A stretch of 39,309 nucleotides of DNA from NCBI GenBank assembly GCA_015067305.1, contig SVMT01000021.1, forward strand, positions 1 to 39,309, read 5' to 3'. This document shows positions 8,149-16,100 of the stretch, in pieces. How positions within the stretch are numbered: the stretch's first letter is position 1; each line of letters opens with the position of its first letter. Source of the DNA: Oscillospiraceae bacterium (GTDB lineage: Bacteria; Bacillota; Clostridia; Oscillospirales; UBA644). The notes below the pieces were generated by a model that was not told the DNA's origin, ran no database searches, and saw only the letters and a list, made by a program, of their open reading frames with translations. The position numbers and the translations under genes are program-made.

Positions 8149-9033
8149 ATGATAGACGATATTTTAGTAATTGACAGCCATAACCATGCTCATTATCACG
8201 GTAATAATTTACAGACGACCCTTGATAATATGGACAGATACAATATTGATAAGGCGTGGATAATGCCCTGCGAGATACCATTGAACGAATGGTGTCCCGA
8301 TAACGCCCATGAGGTTACGGGTTTTACAAAAGATGCAAAAATAACCTTTGAAAATGCATTGTATTATAAGGAACACCGACCCGAGCGTTTCGTTCTCGGT
8401 TTTTGTCCTGATCCACGTGATCCTTATGCCATAGACCGACTTGATGCCGCTGTTCATACATACGGTATACAGTATTGCGGTGAATGGAAATTCAGAATGA
8501 TGTTTGACAACTGGGATACCATAGATCTGTACCGTTACTGCGGTGAACATAATTTGCCTGTGGTCCTGCATCTTGAATATCCCCTGCAGTTAAAGCAGAA
8601 ATATCCGAGACCCCATTGGTGGTACGGCGGGACTATTGAATCTCTTGAAAGAGCTCTTCAGCTCTGTCCCGAAACCACATTTATTGGTCATGCTCCCGGA
8701 TTCTGGGCTAATATTTCCGGAAATTACGATTATAAAACAGAATTTTACCCGAAAGGCAAAATTGCTCCCGGTGGAAAAGTTCCTGAGCTTTTGAGAAAAT
8801 ATCCGAATCTTTACTGCGATATTTCGGGAACTTCAGGCGCAAATGCAATGTCGAGAGATCCTGAATTCTCTGTAAAATTTATCGAGGAATTCCAGGATAA
8901 GATCCTCTACGGCAGAGATCTCTATCATCATAATCTCCAGCAGGAAACGCTTGCGTCCCTGAATTTGCCCAAGGAAATTCTCAGAAAAATTTACAGCGGA
9001 AACTCTTTGAAACTTGTAACTCCAAAAGATTGA
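8149..9033 (+). CDS. Amidohydrolase-2 family protein, tandem paralogue 2
   Basis: A 294-residue paralogue of its neighbours. Ligand motifs are DSHNHAHYHG (H11, H13), LHLEYPL, GHAPGFW and YGRDLYHHN. It is clearly closest to paralogue 3: both have the N-terminal extension ID(D)ILVID, the block DKAWIMPCEIP, and end in RKIYSGNSLKL. The region ISGNYDYKTEFYPKGKIAPGGKVPELLRKYPNLYCD carries a 20-residue insertion that paralogue 4 lacks. It starts four bases after paralogue 1, so the two are translated together. Function beyond metal-dependent hydrolase/decarboxylase is unknown. Confidence 0.84.
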   Translation: MIDDILVIDSHNHAHYHGNNLQTTLDNMDRYNIDKAWIMPCEIPLNEWCPDNAHEVTGFTKDAKITFENALYYKEHRPERFVLGFCPDPRDPYAIDRLDAAVHTYGIQYCGEWKFRMMFDNWDTIDLYRYCGEHNLPVVLHLEYPLQLKQKYPRPHWWYGGTIESLERALQLCPETTFIGHAPGFWANISGNYDYKTEFYPKGKIAPGGKVPELLRKYPNLYCDISGTSGANAMSRDPEFSVKFIEEFQDKILYGRDLYHHNLQQETLASLNLPKEILRKIYSGNSLKLVTPKD

Positions 9034-9045
9034 GAGGTTTGAACA

Positions 9046-9927
9046 ATGTTAGATGATATTTTGGTTATAGACTGCCATAACCATGCGAACTACATGGGTA
9101 ATAATTTCAAATCAACTATTGAAAATATGGACAGATACAACATTGATAAAGCTTGGATAATGCCATGTGAGATCCCCATGGGAGAATGGTGCCCCGATAA
9201 CGCAAATGAGGTTTTCGGCTTTACGGAAAAATCCAAGAATATATTTGAAAACGCATTGGAATTTGTTGATAAATGTCCCGAGAGATTTATTCTCGGGTAT
9301 TGTCCCGATCCTCGTGATCCGTTCGCCATTGATAAACTTGATGCTGCGTTGCATACTTATGGGATCAAATATTGCGGTGAGTGGAAATTCAGATCAATGC
9401 TTGATAACTGGGATAATATAGATCTTTTCCGTTATTGCGGAGAACATAATTTGCCTGTGGTCATTCATCTTGATTATCCGATTTTCTGTCATCAGAAATA
9501 TCCGAGACGTCATTGGTGGTACGGTGGTTCCATAGAGGCTTTTGAGCGTGCAATACAGCTTTGTCCCGAAACTACTTTTATCGGGCATGCTCCCGGGTTC
9601 TGGGCTAATATTTCAGGGGATTTCAACTTTGACGAGGGTGGTTCTTATCCTAAAGGAAAAATCGCAGAGGGTGGAAAGGTTTCGGAAATGCTTCGAAAAT
9701 ATCCGAATCTGTACTGTGATCTTTCAGGCAACAGCGGAACGAACGCTCTGTCCCGTGATCCCGAATTTGCATATAAATTCGTAACTGAGTTCCAGGACAG
9801 ATTGCTTTATGCCCGCGATATGTACCACAGTAATCAGCTTCAGGAAGCTATCTCTGCGTTGAATTTGCCTAAAGATATTTTGAGGAAAATATACAGCGGA
9901 AACTCATTGAAACTTTTGGGTGAATGA
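9046..9927 (+). CDS. Amidohydrolase-2 family protein, tandem paralogue 3
   Basis: A 293-residue paralogue with H11 and H13 in DCHNHANYMG, the HLDYP histidine, GHAPGFW and a final Asp in YARDMYH. Here the usual Gly before Arg-Asp is Ala, the only such change among the four. It has a GAGAGG-like ribosome binding site and a 12-base gap from paralogue 2. Sequence closeness to paralogue 2 along the whole length points to a recent tandem duplication. It is the last gene before a 242-base structured repeat, so transcription from the 7208 promoter may end there. Confidence 0.84.
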   Translation: MLDDILVIDCHNHANYMGNNFKSTIENMDRYNIDKAWIMPCEIPMGEWCPDNANEVFGFTEKSKNIFENALEFVDKCPERFILGYCPDPRDPFAIDKLDAALHTYGIKYCGEWKFRSMLDNWDNIDLFRYCGEHNLPVVIHLDYPIFCHQKYPRRHWWYGGSIEAFERAIQLCPETTFIGHAPGFWANISGDFNFDEGGSYPKGKIAEGGKVSEMLRKYPNLYCDLSGNSGTNALSRDPEFAYKFVTEFQDRLLYARDMYHSNQLQEAISALNLPKDILRKIYSGNSLKLLGE

Positions 9928-9947
9928 TTAGGATTGGGGTGTTTGCT

Positions 9948-10189
9948 GGGGATGCTACTTTTGTAAAAGTTCGCCTCCCCCGAACCCCCACTACGAAAAC
10001 TTTATCGAGCGAAGCTCAATATTCAGTATGTTGATTTAAACAGCTACCGCATTTTTTTATTACTATGCGGTAGCCATAGATATTTTTTATAACTCTTTCC
10101 CAAATTCGGTTTTGTTGGATAAGGGCACAAATACTCTTCGGGTATTAGTTGGGGAAAACCTTATTTTTCGTGAAAATAAGGTTTTCTCC
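9948..10189 (+). repeat. Structured intergenic repeat, copy A
   Basis: This 242-base unit fills most of the 307-base gap between amidohydrolases 3 and 4 and is related to copies at 13466 and 15064. In order it holds a left hairpin (GGGGATGCTACTTTTG paired imperfectly with the CCCCC end), the mini-hairpin GAGC-GAA-GCTC (10007-10017), a perfect 10-bp stem GCTACCGCAT/ATGCGGTAGC (10043-10052 with 10065-10074), a shared ATTCGGTTTT segment, and a right hairpin GGGGAAAACCTTATTTT with its complement ending at 10189. It begins 20 bases after the stop codon. After it, TATAAT at 10202-10207 may serve paralogue 4. Confidence 0.8.
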
Positions 10190-10234
10190 ATGAAAAATCT
10201 ATATAATCCATAAACAAATATAAGGAGAAGAACC

Positions 10235-11053
10235 ATGATAGTAGACTGCCATAACCACGCCAATTATTGCTACCACGGCTATTCGCAGATGATTGAGGAT
10301 ATGGACAGAAATAATATTGATGTCACATGGGTCCTGACCTGCGAGATACCCAAGAATGATTGGGAACATCAGAGTGCAAATTCAGTGTGCTTTTTCAACG
10401 ACGAGGCGCAGATGCCCTTTGAAAATGCTGTCAGATATAAGGATAAAAGCCCCGAGCGTTTTGTCCTCGGTTACAGTCCCGACCCACGTGACCCTTTTGC
10501 CTTGGATAAGCTTGATGCGGCAGTTCATACTTACGGTGTTCAGGTCTGCGGAGAATGGAAACACCGCGTGATGATGGATAATCCCGATGCTATTGATATT
10601 TTCCATTACTGCGGAGAACATAAACTTCCCGTGCTTGTACATCTTGATTATCCCGTTTATAAAGAAAAAGTTTTTCTCAGAAAACACTATTGGTACGGCG
10701 GCGGTATAGGACCTTTCGAGCGTGCTTTGGAGCAGTGTCCCGATACGGTTTTTATAGGTCATGCGCCCGGCTTCTGGAGACATTATCATCCCGATGATAA
10801 AGTCCCCGAACTTATGCGAAAATATCCGAATCTTTATTGCGATATTTCAGCGGGATCGGGCTACGATGCCCTGACACGGAACATCGAATTTACAAAATCG
10901 TTTATCTGTGAATTTGAAGACCGAATAATGCATGGAAGAGACAATTTTACCACAAAACATCAGGAGCTTATCCGTTCAATGGATATTTCAGACATCGCAA
11001 AAAATAAGATATTAGGCGAAAATGCGTTGAGGCTTGCTCCAATAAATATTTAA
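10235..11053 (+). CDS. Amidohydrolase-2 family protein, tandem paralogue 4 (short form)
   Basis: A 272-residue paralogue. Ligands are H6 and H8 in DCHNHANYCYHG, the HLDYPVY histidine, GHAPGFWRHYHPDDK and GRDN near the C-terminus. It lacks the insertion before KVPELMRKYPNLYCD found in the other three, and EWCPDN is replaced by DWEHQSAN, so its substrate pocket is probably different. It has its own AAGGAGAA ribosome binding site and a possible -10 TATAAT at 10202-10207 without a clear -35. It is separated from paralogue 3 by repeat copy A and is followed by a terminator. The family is secure; the reaction is unknown. Confidence 0.84.
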   Translation: MIVDCHNHANYCYHGYSQMIEDMDRNNIDVTWVLTCEIPKNDWEHQSANSVCFFNDEAQMPFENAVRYKDKSPERFVLGYSPDPRDPFALDKLDAAVHTYGVQVCGEWKHRVMMDNPDAIDIFHYCGEHKLPVLVHLDYPVYKEKVFLRKHYWYGGGIGPFERALEQCPDTVFIGHAPGFWRHYHPDDKVPELMRKYPNLYCDISAGSGYDALTRNIEFTKSFICEFEDRIMHGRDNFTTKHQELIRSMDISDIAKNKILGENALRLAPINI

Positions 11054-11062
11054 TAAAAACAA

Positions 11063-11095
11063 GGGGGGACGAATGATCCCCCAATATTTTTATTT
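11063..11095. terminator. Bidirectional terminator between amidohydrolase 4 and mtaB
   Basis: GGGGGA (11064-11069) pairs with TCCCCC (11077-11082) around a seven-base loop, followed by AATATTTTTATTT on the plus strand. On the minus strand TTGTTTTTATT follows the same stem. The convergent genes end 10 bases before and 8 bases after it, so it can stop both. Confidence 0.75.
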
Positions 11096-12379
11096 GATTT
11101 TTCCGTATACGAATTCTTCTTCGGCGGTGTAAATGCAGACCTTTGCTGTTTTGTTGCACAGTTCTTTCGGACCTTCCGCCACGACCTCAACATAGTTCGG
11201 TGTATATCCGTGGAGCTTTCCGTCCTTTTCGGTTTCAAAAAGGACTGTAACTGTTTTTCCGACCTGCTCTTTCAGAAAGTTTTTACGAGTTTCTGTTGCG
11301 ATACTGTTCAGACGGTGAACCCTGTCGTTTTTGACTTCCGTTTTGAGCTTTCCCTCCATTTTTGCGGCGGCGGTACCCTGACGTTCAGAGAATGGAAAAA
11401 TATGTATTTTCATGAATCCGATATCTTCCGCAAACTTCATTGTAGTTTGGAATTCCTCTTCTGTTTCCCCGGGGAAACCCACAATTATATCTGTGGTTAT
11501 TGCAGTGTCGTCAAAAGCTTCACGCAGGAGTTTTACACAATGGGCATATTCTTCCGTGGTGTAATGGCGGTTCATGCGCTTTAATGTCTCATCGCAGCCG
11601 CTTTGAAGTGACAAATGGAAATGGTGACAGATTTTTGTCAGTTTTTTCATTCGTTCCACGTTTTCTTCCGTGATGAAAACAGGTTCAAGTGAGCTGAGGC
11701 GTATTCTTTCAAGCCCGTCGATATTTTCAGCCGCTTCAAGCAAGTCCATAAGTGTAACATTTCCAATATCTTTGCCGTAGTTATCCAGATGGATACCTGT
11801 CAGAACGATCTCTTTGTAACCGCTTTTTTCTGCAAGAAACTTCATTTCCGAAACGGCTTCATCGAAATCTTTACTTCTGATCCTGCCTCTTACGTATGGA
11901 ATAATGCAGTAACTGCAGAAATTATTGCAACCGTCTTGAACTTTCAGCGTGGCTCTTGTTCTTTCTCCTGTATACGCTGTCATAGGTTCAAAATCTTTTT
12001 CTTCTCCTATTTTTACAAATGAGGATATCTTTTCTTTTTCTGCAACAAACTTTTCGATCAGATCGGGTATTTGCGGTTTGTTTTTGTTTCCGAGAGTTAT
12101 GTCGCAAACTTCTTCGAGACGAGCTCTGTGGTCTTCGGATTGCGATGCACATCCTGCGGAAATGATTATAGCATCAGGGTTCAGCCTTTTTGCACGTCTG
12201 ATTATCTGCAACGATTTGCGGACGCTTTCTTCCGTAACTGCGCAGGTATTGATGAAGCATATATCACATTTTTCGCCGTGAGATGCTCTTTCGTAACCTT
12301 TTTTTTCAAGAGCTTCTGCGACGACTTCGCTTTCGTATTGGTTGACTTTGCAACCGAGAGTGTGTATTGAAAATTTCAT
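11090..12379 (-). CDS. mtaB: tRNA t6A37 methylthiotransferase MtaB
   Basis: Radical-SAM enzyme that converts t6A37 to ms2t6A37 in tRNAs reading ANN codons. The opening HTLGCKVNQYE is the MtaB/YqeV version of the methylthiotransferase N-terminus. The auxiliary cluster cysteines are C10, C46 (INTC) and C77 (AGC). The radical-SAM motif is C151-NNF-C155-SY-C158, followed by VRGRIRS, and a C-terminal TRAM-like domain follows after about residue 365. The 429-residue length is normal. A promoter lies directly upstream in the divergent region shared with the HAD gene. Confidence 0.95.
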   Translation of the reverse strand: MKFSIHTLGCKVNQYESEVVAEALEKKGYERASHGEKCDICFINTCAVTEESVRKSLQIIRRAKRLNPDAIIISAGCASQSEDHRARLEEVCDITLGNKNKPQIPDLIEKFVAEKEKISSFVKIGEEKDFEPMTAYTGERTRATLKVQDGCNNFCSYCIIPYVRGRIRSKDFDEAVSEMKFLAEKSGYKEIVLTGIHLDNYGKDIGNVTLMDLLEAAENIDGLERIRLSSLEPVFITEENVERMKKLTKICHHFHLSLQSGCDETLKRMNRHYTTEEYAHCVKLLREAFDDTAITTDIIVGFPGETEEEFQTTMKFAEDIGFMKIHIFPFSERQGTAAAKMEGKLKTEVKNDRVHRLNSIATETRKNFLKEQVGKTVTVLFETEKDGKLHGYTPNYVEVVAEGPKELCNKTAKVCIYTAEEEFVYGKIK

Positions 12380-12432
12380 TTTACCGTATCTCTTTAATAA
12401 TAATGTCCGAATTTTAAAACTTCGGCTATTTA

Positions 12433-12461
12433 ATTATATTGCATTTTTAGAAAAAAGACAA
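12433..12461 (-). promoter_or_regulatory. Sigma-A promoter of mtaB
   Basis: Minus-strand -35 TTGTCT (12456-12461), 17-base spacer and -10 TATAAT (12433-12438). A small stem CCGAA/TTCGG lies in the 5' untranslated region. Confidence 0.75.
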
Positions 12462-12471
12462 GATTAAAATA

Positions 12472-12500
12472 TTGACATATTTATTATTTTTTGATATACT
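12472..12500 (+). promoter_or_regulatory. Sigma-A promoter of the HAD/HPr-like pair
   Basis: Consensus -35 TTGACA (12472-12477), 17-base spacer and TATACT (12495-12500), 40 bases ahead of the HAD start. It is back-to-back with the mtaB promoter, the two -35 boxes being 10 bases apart. Confidence 0.87.
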
Positions 12501-12539
12501 TACCATATCGAATGTATTATTTATTTTGAAAGGTATAAA

Positions 12540-13184
12540 ATGGACTATAAATTTGCTGTTTTTGATCTTGACGGAACTCTCGTCGAGTCTATGAAGTATT
12601 GGAGGGGCTTGCCCTTTGCGTTTTTGAATGAAAAATACGGGTTGAAGGATTTCCCCGAAGAGGCTATCGAACATGTTATTTTTTCAAATGTGAACTGCAA
12701 CGGGGATTTCAAGTACCTCAGTGAAAAATACGGTTATCCCGAAATTACCGTTACTTTACAGGAAGTCTTTGACATGATGTATAAATTCTACAGTACAGTC
12801 ATTGATATAAAACCCTATGTGCGTGAGTTTTTGGAAAAACTGAAAAGTGAGGGCGTAAGATGTGCTATCGCAACTGCCACACCCATAAGAGAATCTTCTG
12901 CGGTTCTTGAAAGGCTCGGACTTGCCGATTATTTTGAATTTGTTCTTACAACTCAAGATGTAGGAAAAGGTAAGGAATATCCTGATATTTTCGATATCAG
13001 CCTTGAACGCCTTGGCGCAACAAAGGAAAATACTGTGGTGTTTGAAGATGCTCTTTACAGCATTAAAACACTCAAAGCCAACGGTTACAGAGTTTGCGGT
13101 ATTGAAGACTACTGCGAATCGGAAAAAGAAAAGGTAAAAGAACTCAGTGATGTTTATATTGAAAGCTATAAAGAGCTTTTATAA
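12540..13184 (+). CDS. HAD-superfamily hydrolase (beta-phosphoglucomutase-like)
   Basis: Phosphatase or phosphomutase of HAD subfamily I, 214 residues. Motif I is FDLDGTLVES with nucleophile D9 and acid D11. Motif II is the Thr/Ser in IATATP. The motif III lysine is in VGKGKEYPDIFDISLERLG, and motif IV is VFEDALYSIKTLKANG. The helical cap (about residues 15-80) is of the small four-helix type used by phosphoglycolate phosphatase and beta-phosphoglucomutase relatives. It is co-transcribed with the downstream HPr-like gene (33-base gap). Substrate unknown; a sugar phosphate is a reasonable guess. Confidence 0.88.
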   Translation: MDYKFAVFDLDGTLVESMKYWRGLPFAFLNEKYGLKDFPEEAIEHVIFSNVNCNGDFKYLSEKYGYPEITVTLQEVFDMMYKFYSTVIDIKPYVREFLEKLKSEGVRCAIATATPIRESSAVLERLGLADYFEFVLTTQDVGKGKEYPDIFDISLERLGATKENTVVFEDALYSIKTLKANGYRVCGIEDYCESEKEKVKELSDVYIESYKELL

Positions 13185-13217
13185 AATAAATTTCCATATA
13201 AGAAAGGAAAGAAAATT

Positions 13218-13442
13218 ATGAAAATCAGACTTGACTCAATCGATGCTGTAAAAAATTTTGTTAACAAAGTAAATCTTTATTCCGGTGACATCGACATCGT
13301 TTCCGGCAGATATACCATTGATGCTAAATCCATCATGGGTATCTTCAGCCTTGACCTCAGTAAACCTCTCACCGTTGTCATTCATGATAAATCCGAAGAG
13401 GATAAATTCAGAGCTGATATGGCTGATATTATTGTTGAATAA
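13218..13442 (+). CDS. HPr-like protein without the phosphorylatable histidine
   Basis: A 74-residue protein recognisable as the HPr fold by SGRYTIDAKSIMGIFSLDLSKPLTVVIHD, which corresponds to the Ser46 region (KSIMG) and following strand of PTS phosphocarrier HPr. The catalytic GxHxRPA loop with His15 is absent: the protein begins MKIRLDSIDAVKNFVNKV and the helix follows directly. It therefore cannot pass phosphate as HPr does. A regulatory role like that of Bacillus Crh, or a purely structural one, is possible. AAAGGA lies about ten bases upstream. It ends 23 bases before repeat copy B. Confidence 0.8.
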   Translation: MKIRLDSIDAVKNFVNKVNLYSGDIDIVSGRYTIDAKSIMGIFSLDLSKPLTVVIHDKSEEDKFRADMADIIVE

Positions 13443-13465
13443 TTTTAAGTTAATTGGACTTGATC

Positions 13466-13687
13466 GGGTAAACCATTTTTTGTAAAAATAGGTTTCCCCG
13501 TACCCTTTCCAAAAAAACTTTCGGAGAGCGAAGCTCAAAACAAATATGTGAAAGTTGAACAGCTACCGCATATTATTTTATTTGCGTTAGCTGTGGATAG
13601 TATTTTTATTTATTTAACTCCCAACTCGGTTTTCTTTGAAAGGGTGCGGGAAAGCTTTCTTTTTCCGCGAAAAGAAAGTTTTCCCGC
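13466..13687 (+). repeat. Structured intergenic repeat, copy B
   Basis: A 222-base copy in the 387-base gap between the HPr-like and M23 genes. It shares with copies A and C the left hairpin (GGGTAAACC ... GGTTTCCCC), the segment AAAAAAACTTT, the mini-hairpin GAGCGAAGCTC (13525-13535), the stem AGCTACCGCA/TGCGTTAGCT (13561-13570 with 13583-13592; nine of ten pairs form), the block CAACTCGGTTTTCTTTGAAA and a right hairpin ending GTTTTCCCGC at 13687. It begins 23 bases after the upstream stop. The rest of the gap (13688-13756) shows only an AT-rich tract before the promoter. Confidence 0.8.
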
Positions 13688-13756
13688 TAAAAAACTCTTT
13701 TAGATTCTTTTTCTTGAAGTTTAGAACTTTTTTCACCGTTTTCCTACATTTGGCGG

Positions 13757-13796
13757 TTGACAAATCCATGAAATAATGGTATACTGATTCAGTATA
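13757..13796 (+). promoter_or_regulatory. Promoter of the M23 gene with dyad over the -10 box
   Basis: Consensus -35 TTGACA (13757-13762), 17-base spacer and TATACT (13780-13785). The -10 box is the left arm of a perfect inverted repeat TATACTGATTCAGTATA (13780-13796), which covers the likely start of transcription and could be an operator. The V-ATPase promoter has a similar dyad. Confidence 0.85.
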
Positions 13797-13829
13797 TGAA
13801 TATTTTAGAAATGAAAGGAGTATATTTGA

Positions 13830-15041
13830 TTGCAAATTTCTTTAAAAAATAAGATAGTTGCTCTTGGACTGACTTTCAGCATGGTATTTGCCATGGCATC
13901 TGCTGTAAATTCCGCGGCTAAAGTTCAGTTTGAAAACGATGAGGATGCTGCAGCTTATGAAAAGGCTCAGGATGACCTCGCAAATCTTAATGCTGAACAG
14001 AAACAGCTTGAGAAAGATCGCGCTGCTGCTAAGGCAGAAAAGAAAAGCGCTGAAAAACAGAAAGATATACTTGAAGACCTTGTTCTTGCCACCGATGCGG
14101 AGATCGTTACTTTGAATTGGGTGCTCAGCGATCTTCAGACACGTCTCTCTGTAAAAAACAATGAGCTTTCTCTTGCCGAGAAAAAATATGAGGAATATTA
14201 CGAAAAATATAAATCCCGTATCCGTGCTTCATATGAAGCGGGTACAGTTTCATATCTGGAGGTTATTTTAACTTCTGCGAATTTCTCCGAGCTTTTGACA
14301 AGAATTGATTTTGTTTCAGATATGATGGAATACGATAAGTATCTGCTTGATGAGATGAAAGATTCTATTGCATTTATTGAGGGAACGAAGGCTTCTATTG
14401 AAAAAGATCTTCAGGTACAGCAGGATGCTTTGGTAGAGCTTGAAGACGCAAAAGCAAAGCAGGAATCTCAGGTACTTGATCTTGCTAACACGATTGCTGA
14501 AATCGATGATACGATCGCAGAGATCGAAGATGAAGAAGCAAAGTTTTTGAGACTTGAAAAAGAACTTGATGCTAAGATCCAGGAACTTCTTGACAGACAG
14601 AAAAAATATGTCGGCGGTGACATTATCTGGCCGCTTCCTGCGGAATATGACTATATTACTTCCGGTTACGGTTACCGTAATTTTGATAAATCATTCCATG
14701 ATGCAATAGATATTGCGGCTCCCGGCGGTACACCTATCTACGCTGTTAATGACGGTACTATTATTATGTACCAATGGGTAAATACAGGCGGCGGAAATAA
14801 GGTCGTTATAGACCATGGTTCAAGTATAACCACTACATATTGCCACCTTTCCAAATTCCAGGAAGGCTTGAAGGTTGGTTCTGAGGTTAAAAAAGGTGAT
14901 ATTATCGGCTATGTAGGTACTACAGGTACTTCAACAGGTAACCACCTGCATTTTAGAATTGCCATTGACGGCAGCACTGTAGACCCAAGAGACTACGTAA
15001 ATGCTCAAGGTAAAGAGCCTGCTAAAAAACTTGAATGGTGA
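13830..15041 (+). CDS. Secreted coiled-coil murein hydrolase, M23 peptidase domain
   Basis: Extracellular peptidoglycan hydrolase or hydrolase activator of the PcsB/EnvC plan, 403 residues. It begins with TTG at 13830, nine bases after AAAGGAG. A signal peptide covers about residues 1-29 (basic KNK, hydrophobic core, cleavage near AVNSA-A). A long coiled coil follows (about 40-258), then a LytM/M23 domain (about 275-390). The zinc site is complete: H290 and D294 in FHDAIDIA, and H374 in NHLHF, with further His at 339 and 372. The coiled coil usually docks on FtsEX-type division machinery; no ftsEX is in the window. Repeat copies B and C flank the gene. Confidence 0.92.
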   Translation: MQISLKNKIVALGLTFSMVFAMASAVNSAAKVQFENDEDAAAYEKAQDDLANLNAEQKQLEKDRAAAKAEKKSAEKQKDILEDLVLATDAEIVTLNWVLSDLQTRLSVKNNELSLAEKKYEEYYEKYKSRIRASYEAGTVSYLEVILTSANFSELLTRIDFVSDMMEYDKYLLDEMKDSIAFIEGTKASIEKDLQVQQDALVELEDAKAKQESQVLDLANTIAEIDDTIAEIEDEEAKFLRLEKELDAKIQELLDRQKKYVGGDIIWPLPAEYDYITSGYGYRNFDKSFHDAIDIAAPGGTPIYAVNDGTIIMYQWVNTGGGNKVVIDHGSSITTTYCHLSKFQEGLKVGSEVKKGDIIGYVGTTGTSTGNHLHFRIAIDGSTVDPRDYVNAQGKEPAKKLEW

Positions 15042-15063
15042 AATTTAATATTGGGTAGTATGC

Positions 15064-15248
15064 GGGGAAAACATTTTTGTAAAAATGTTTTCCCCGTACC
15101 CCATTCAAAAAAACTTTTACCGAGCAAAGCTCAAAGATTAAGTGAATTATCTGTAAGCTGACGCAATAGGTATTTTGTCTGCGTTGGCTGATAGATCTTT
15201 TTTTGTGTGAATCATATCCAATTCGGTTTTCTTTTTGAAAGTTTTCCC
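15064..15248 (+). repeat. Structured intergenic repeat, copy C (right end shortened)
   Basis: A 185-base copy in the 320-base gap after the M23 gene, starting 22 bases past its stop. The left hairpin is perfect: GGGGAAAACATTTTT (15 bases) pairs fully with AAAAATGTTTTCCCC across a two-base centre. The mini-hairpin is GAGC-AAA-GCTC (15122-15132). The middle stem AGCTGACGCA/TGCGTTGGCT (15156-15165 with 15180-15189) pairs at all ten positions although several bases differ from copy A. The block ATTCGGTTTTCTTT is kept, but the left arm of the terminal hairpin is missing and only GTTTTCCC remains. Confidence 0.78.
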
Positions 15249-15305
15249 TTAAAAAATCTTCTTAATTGAAATTGGTACAATTAAGTAAGAATTTGTTTTT
15301 GGGTG

Positions 15306-15334
15306 TTGCTTTTTTTTGTGAAATGTGATATAAT
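15306..15334 (+). promoter_or_regulatory. Promoter of the (p)ppGpp synthetase operon
   Basis: -35 TTGCTT (15306-15311), 17-base spacer, perfect -10 TATAAT (15329-15334), followed by a GAAAGGA ribosome binding site ahead of the ATG at 15362. Confidence 0.8.
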
Positions 15335-15361
15335 TATATTGTAAGAAAGGATGGTTGATTT

Positions 15362-16078
15362 ATGCTTAAGGCTCAGAAAAAATTCGGTATAGAAGAACTT
15401 GAAGAACTCAGCGGTTCGGCAATGGCGAAAATGACTCCAAATCAGTTCGGACAGCTTTTAAGAGACTATTTTACGATTCAGAATGTTTATTCTGCGGCGA
15501 TCAAGGAAATGAGTACAAAACTTGAGATCCTTGACAGTGAGTTCCATTTCAGATATAAAAGAAATCCTATACATAATATTCAGACCCGTTTGAAGTCTCC
15601 GCAGAGTATTTTTAATAAGTTACTGAAAAAAGGTCTGGATTCCGATCTTAAAACGGTTACTGATAATATTACCGACATTGCAGGTATAAGGGTTATTTGT
15701 CAATACATTGACGATATTTATACTATTGCAGAGCTGTTGACAAAACAGGACGATGTAACTGTTGTGGATATTTCCGACTATATCAAGAGACCTAAGGATA
15801 ATGGTTACAGAAGTTTGCATATCGTTGTGAATATTCCCGTTTTTTTCTCCGACAGGAAAGAGAATGTAAATGTTGAGATCCAGATAAGGACTATTGCAAT
15901 GGACTATTGGGCAAGTCTTGAGCATGAGCTTAAATATAAAAATCCGGATATCGTTCCCGCTGAAATAAAAGCAAAGCTGCTTGAATGTGCGGAAACTATA
16001 GCCGAGACAGACAAGAAAATGCAGGATATTTACAGGACACTTTCAAGACTTGAAAGTCCCGATCCTGAAAATAAATAG
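15362..16078 (+). CDS. Small alarmone (p)ppGpp synthetase, RelA/SpoT domain
   Basis: Single-domain GTP pyrophosphokinase of the RelQ/RelP class, 238 residues, making pppGpp/ppGpp from ATP and GTP/GDP. Conserved synthetase elements are TRLKSPQSIFNKLLKKG (R76, K78, S82, K86), DIAGIRVIC (D105), YIKRPKDNGYRSLH (141-153), VEIQIRT (E172, Q174, R176) and DYWASLEHELKYK. There is no HD hydrolase domain, TGS or ACT, so it is synthesis-only. It is the first gene of an operon with two membrane proteins and a CBM9-like protein (22-base gap to the next), an unusual partnership. Confidence 0.93.
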   Translation: MLKAQKKFGIEELEELSGSAMAKMTPNQFGQLLRDYFTIQNVYSAAIKEMSTKLEILDSEFHFRYKRNPIHNIQTRLKSPQSIFNKLLKKGLDSDLKTVTDNITDIAGIRVICQYIDDIYTIAELLTKQDDVTVVDISDYIKRPKDNGYRSLHIVVNIPVFFSDRKENVNVEIQIRTIAMDYWASLEHELKYKNPDIVPAEIKAKLLECAETIAETDKKMQDIYRTLSRLESPDPENK

Positions 16079-16100
16079 ATTTGATTTTGGGGAAATGATA

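Noticed and set aside
13218-13442. Working PTS phosphocarrier HPr
   Set aside because: The histidine loop needed for phosphotransfer is absent and no other PTS gene is present.
13236-13538. Minus-strand frame of 100 codons
   Set aside because: Complement of the HPr-like gene, running into repeat copy B; composition is that of a shadow frame.
9948-15248. CRISPR array as an explanation for the repeated segments
   Set aside because: Only three long, structured copies kilobases apart with genes between them; no short regular repeats and spacers and no cas genes.
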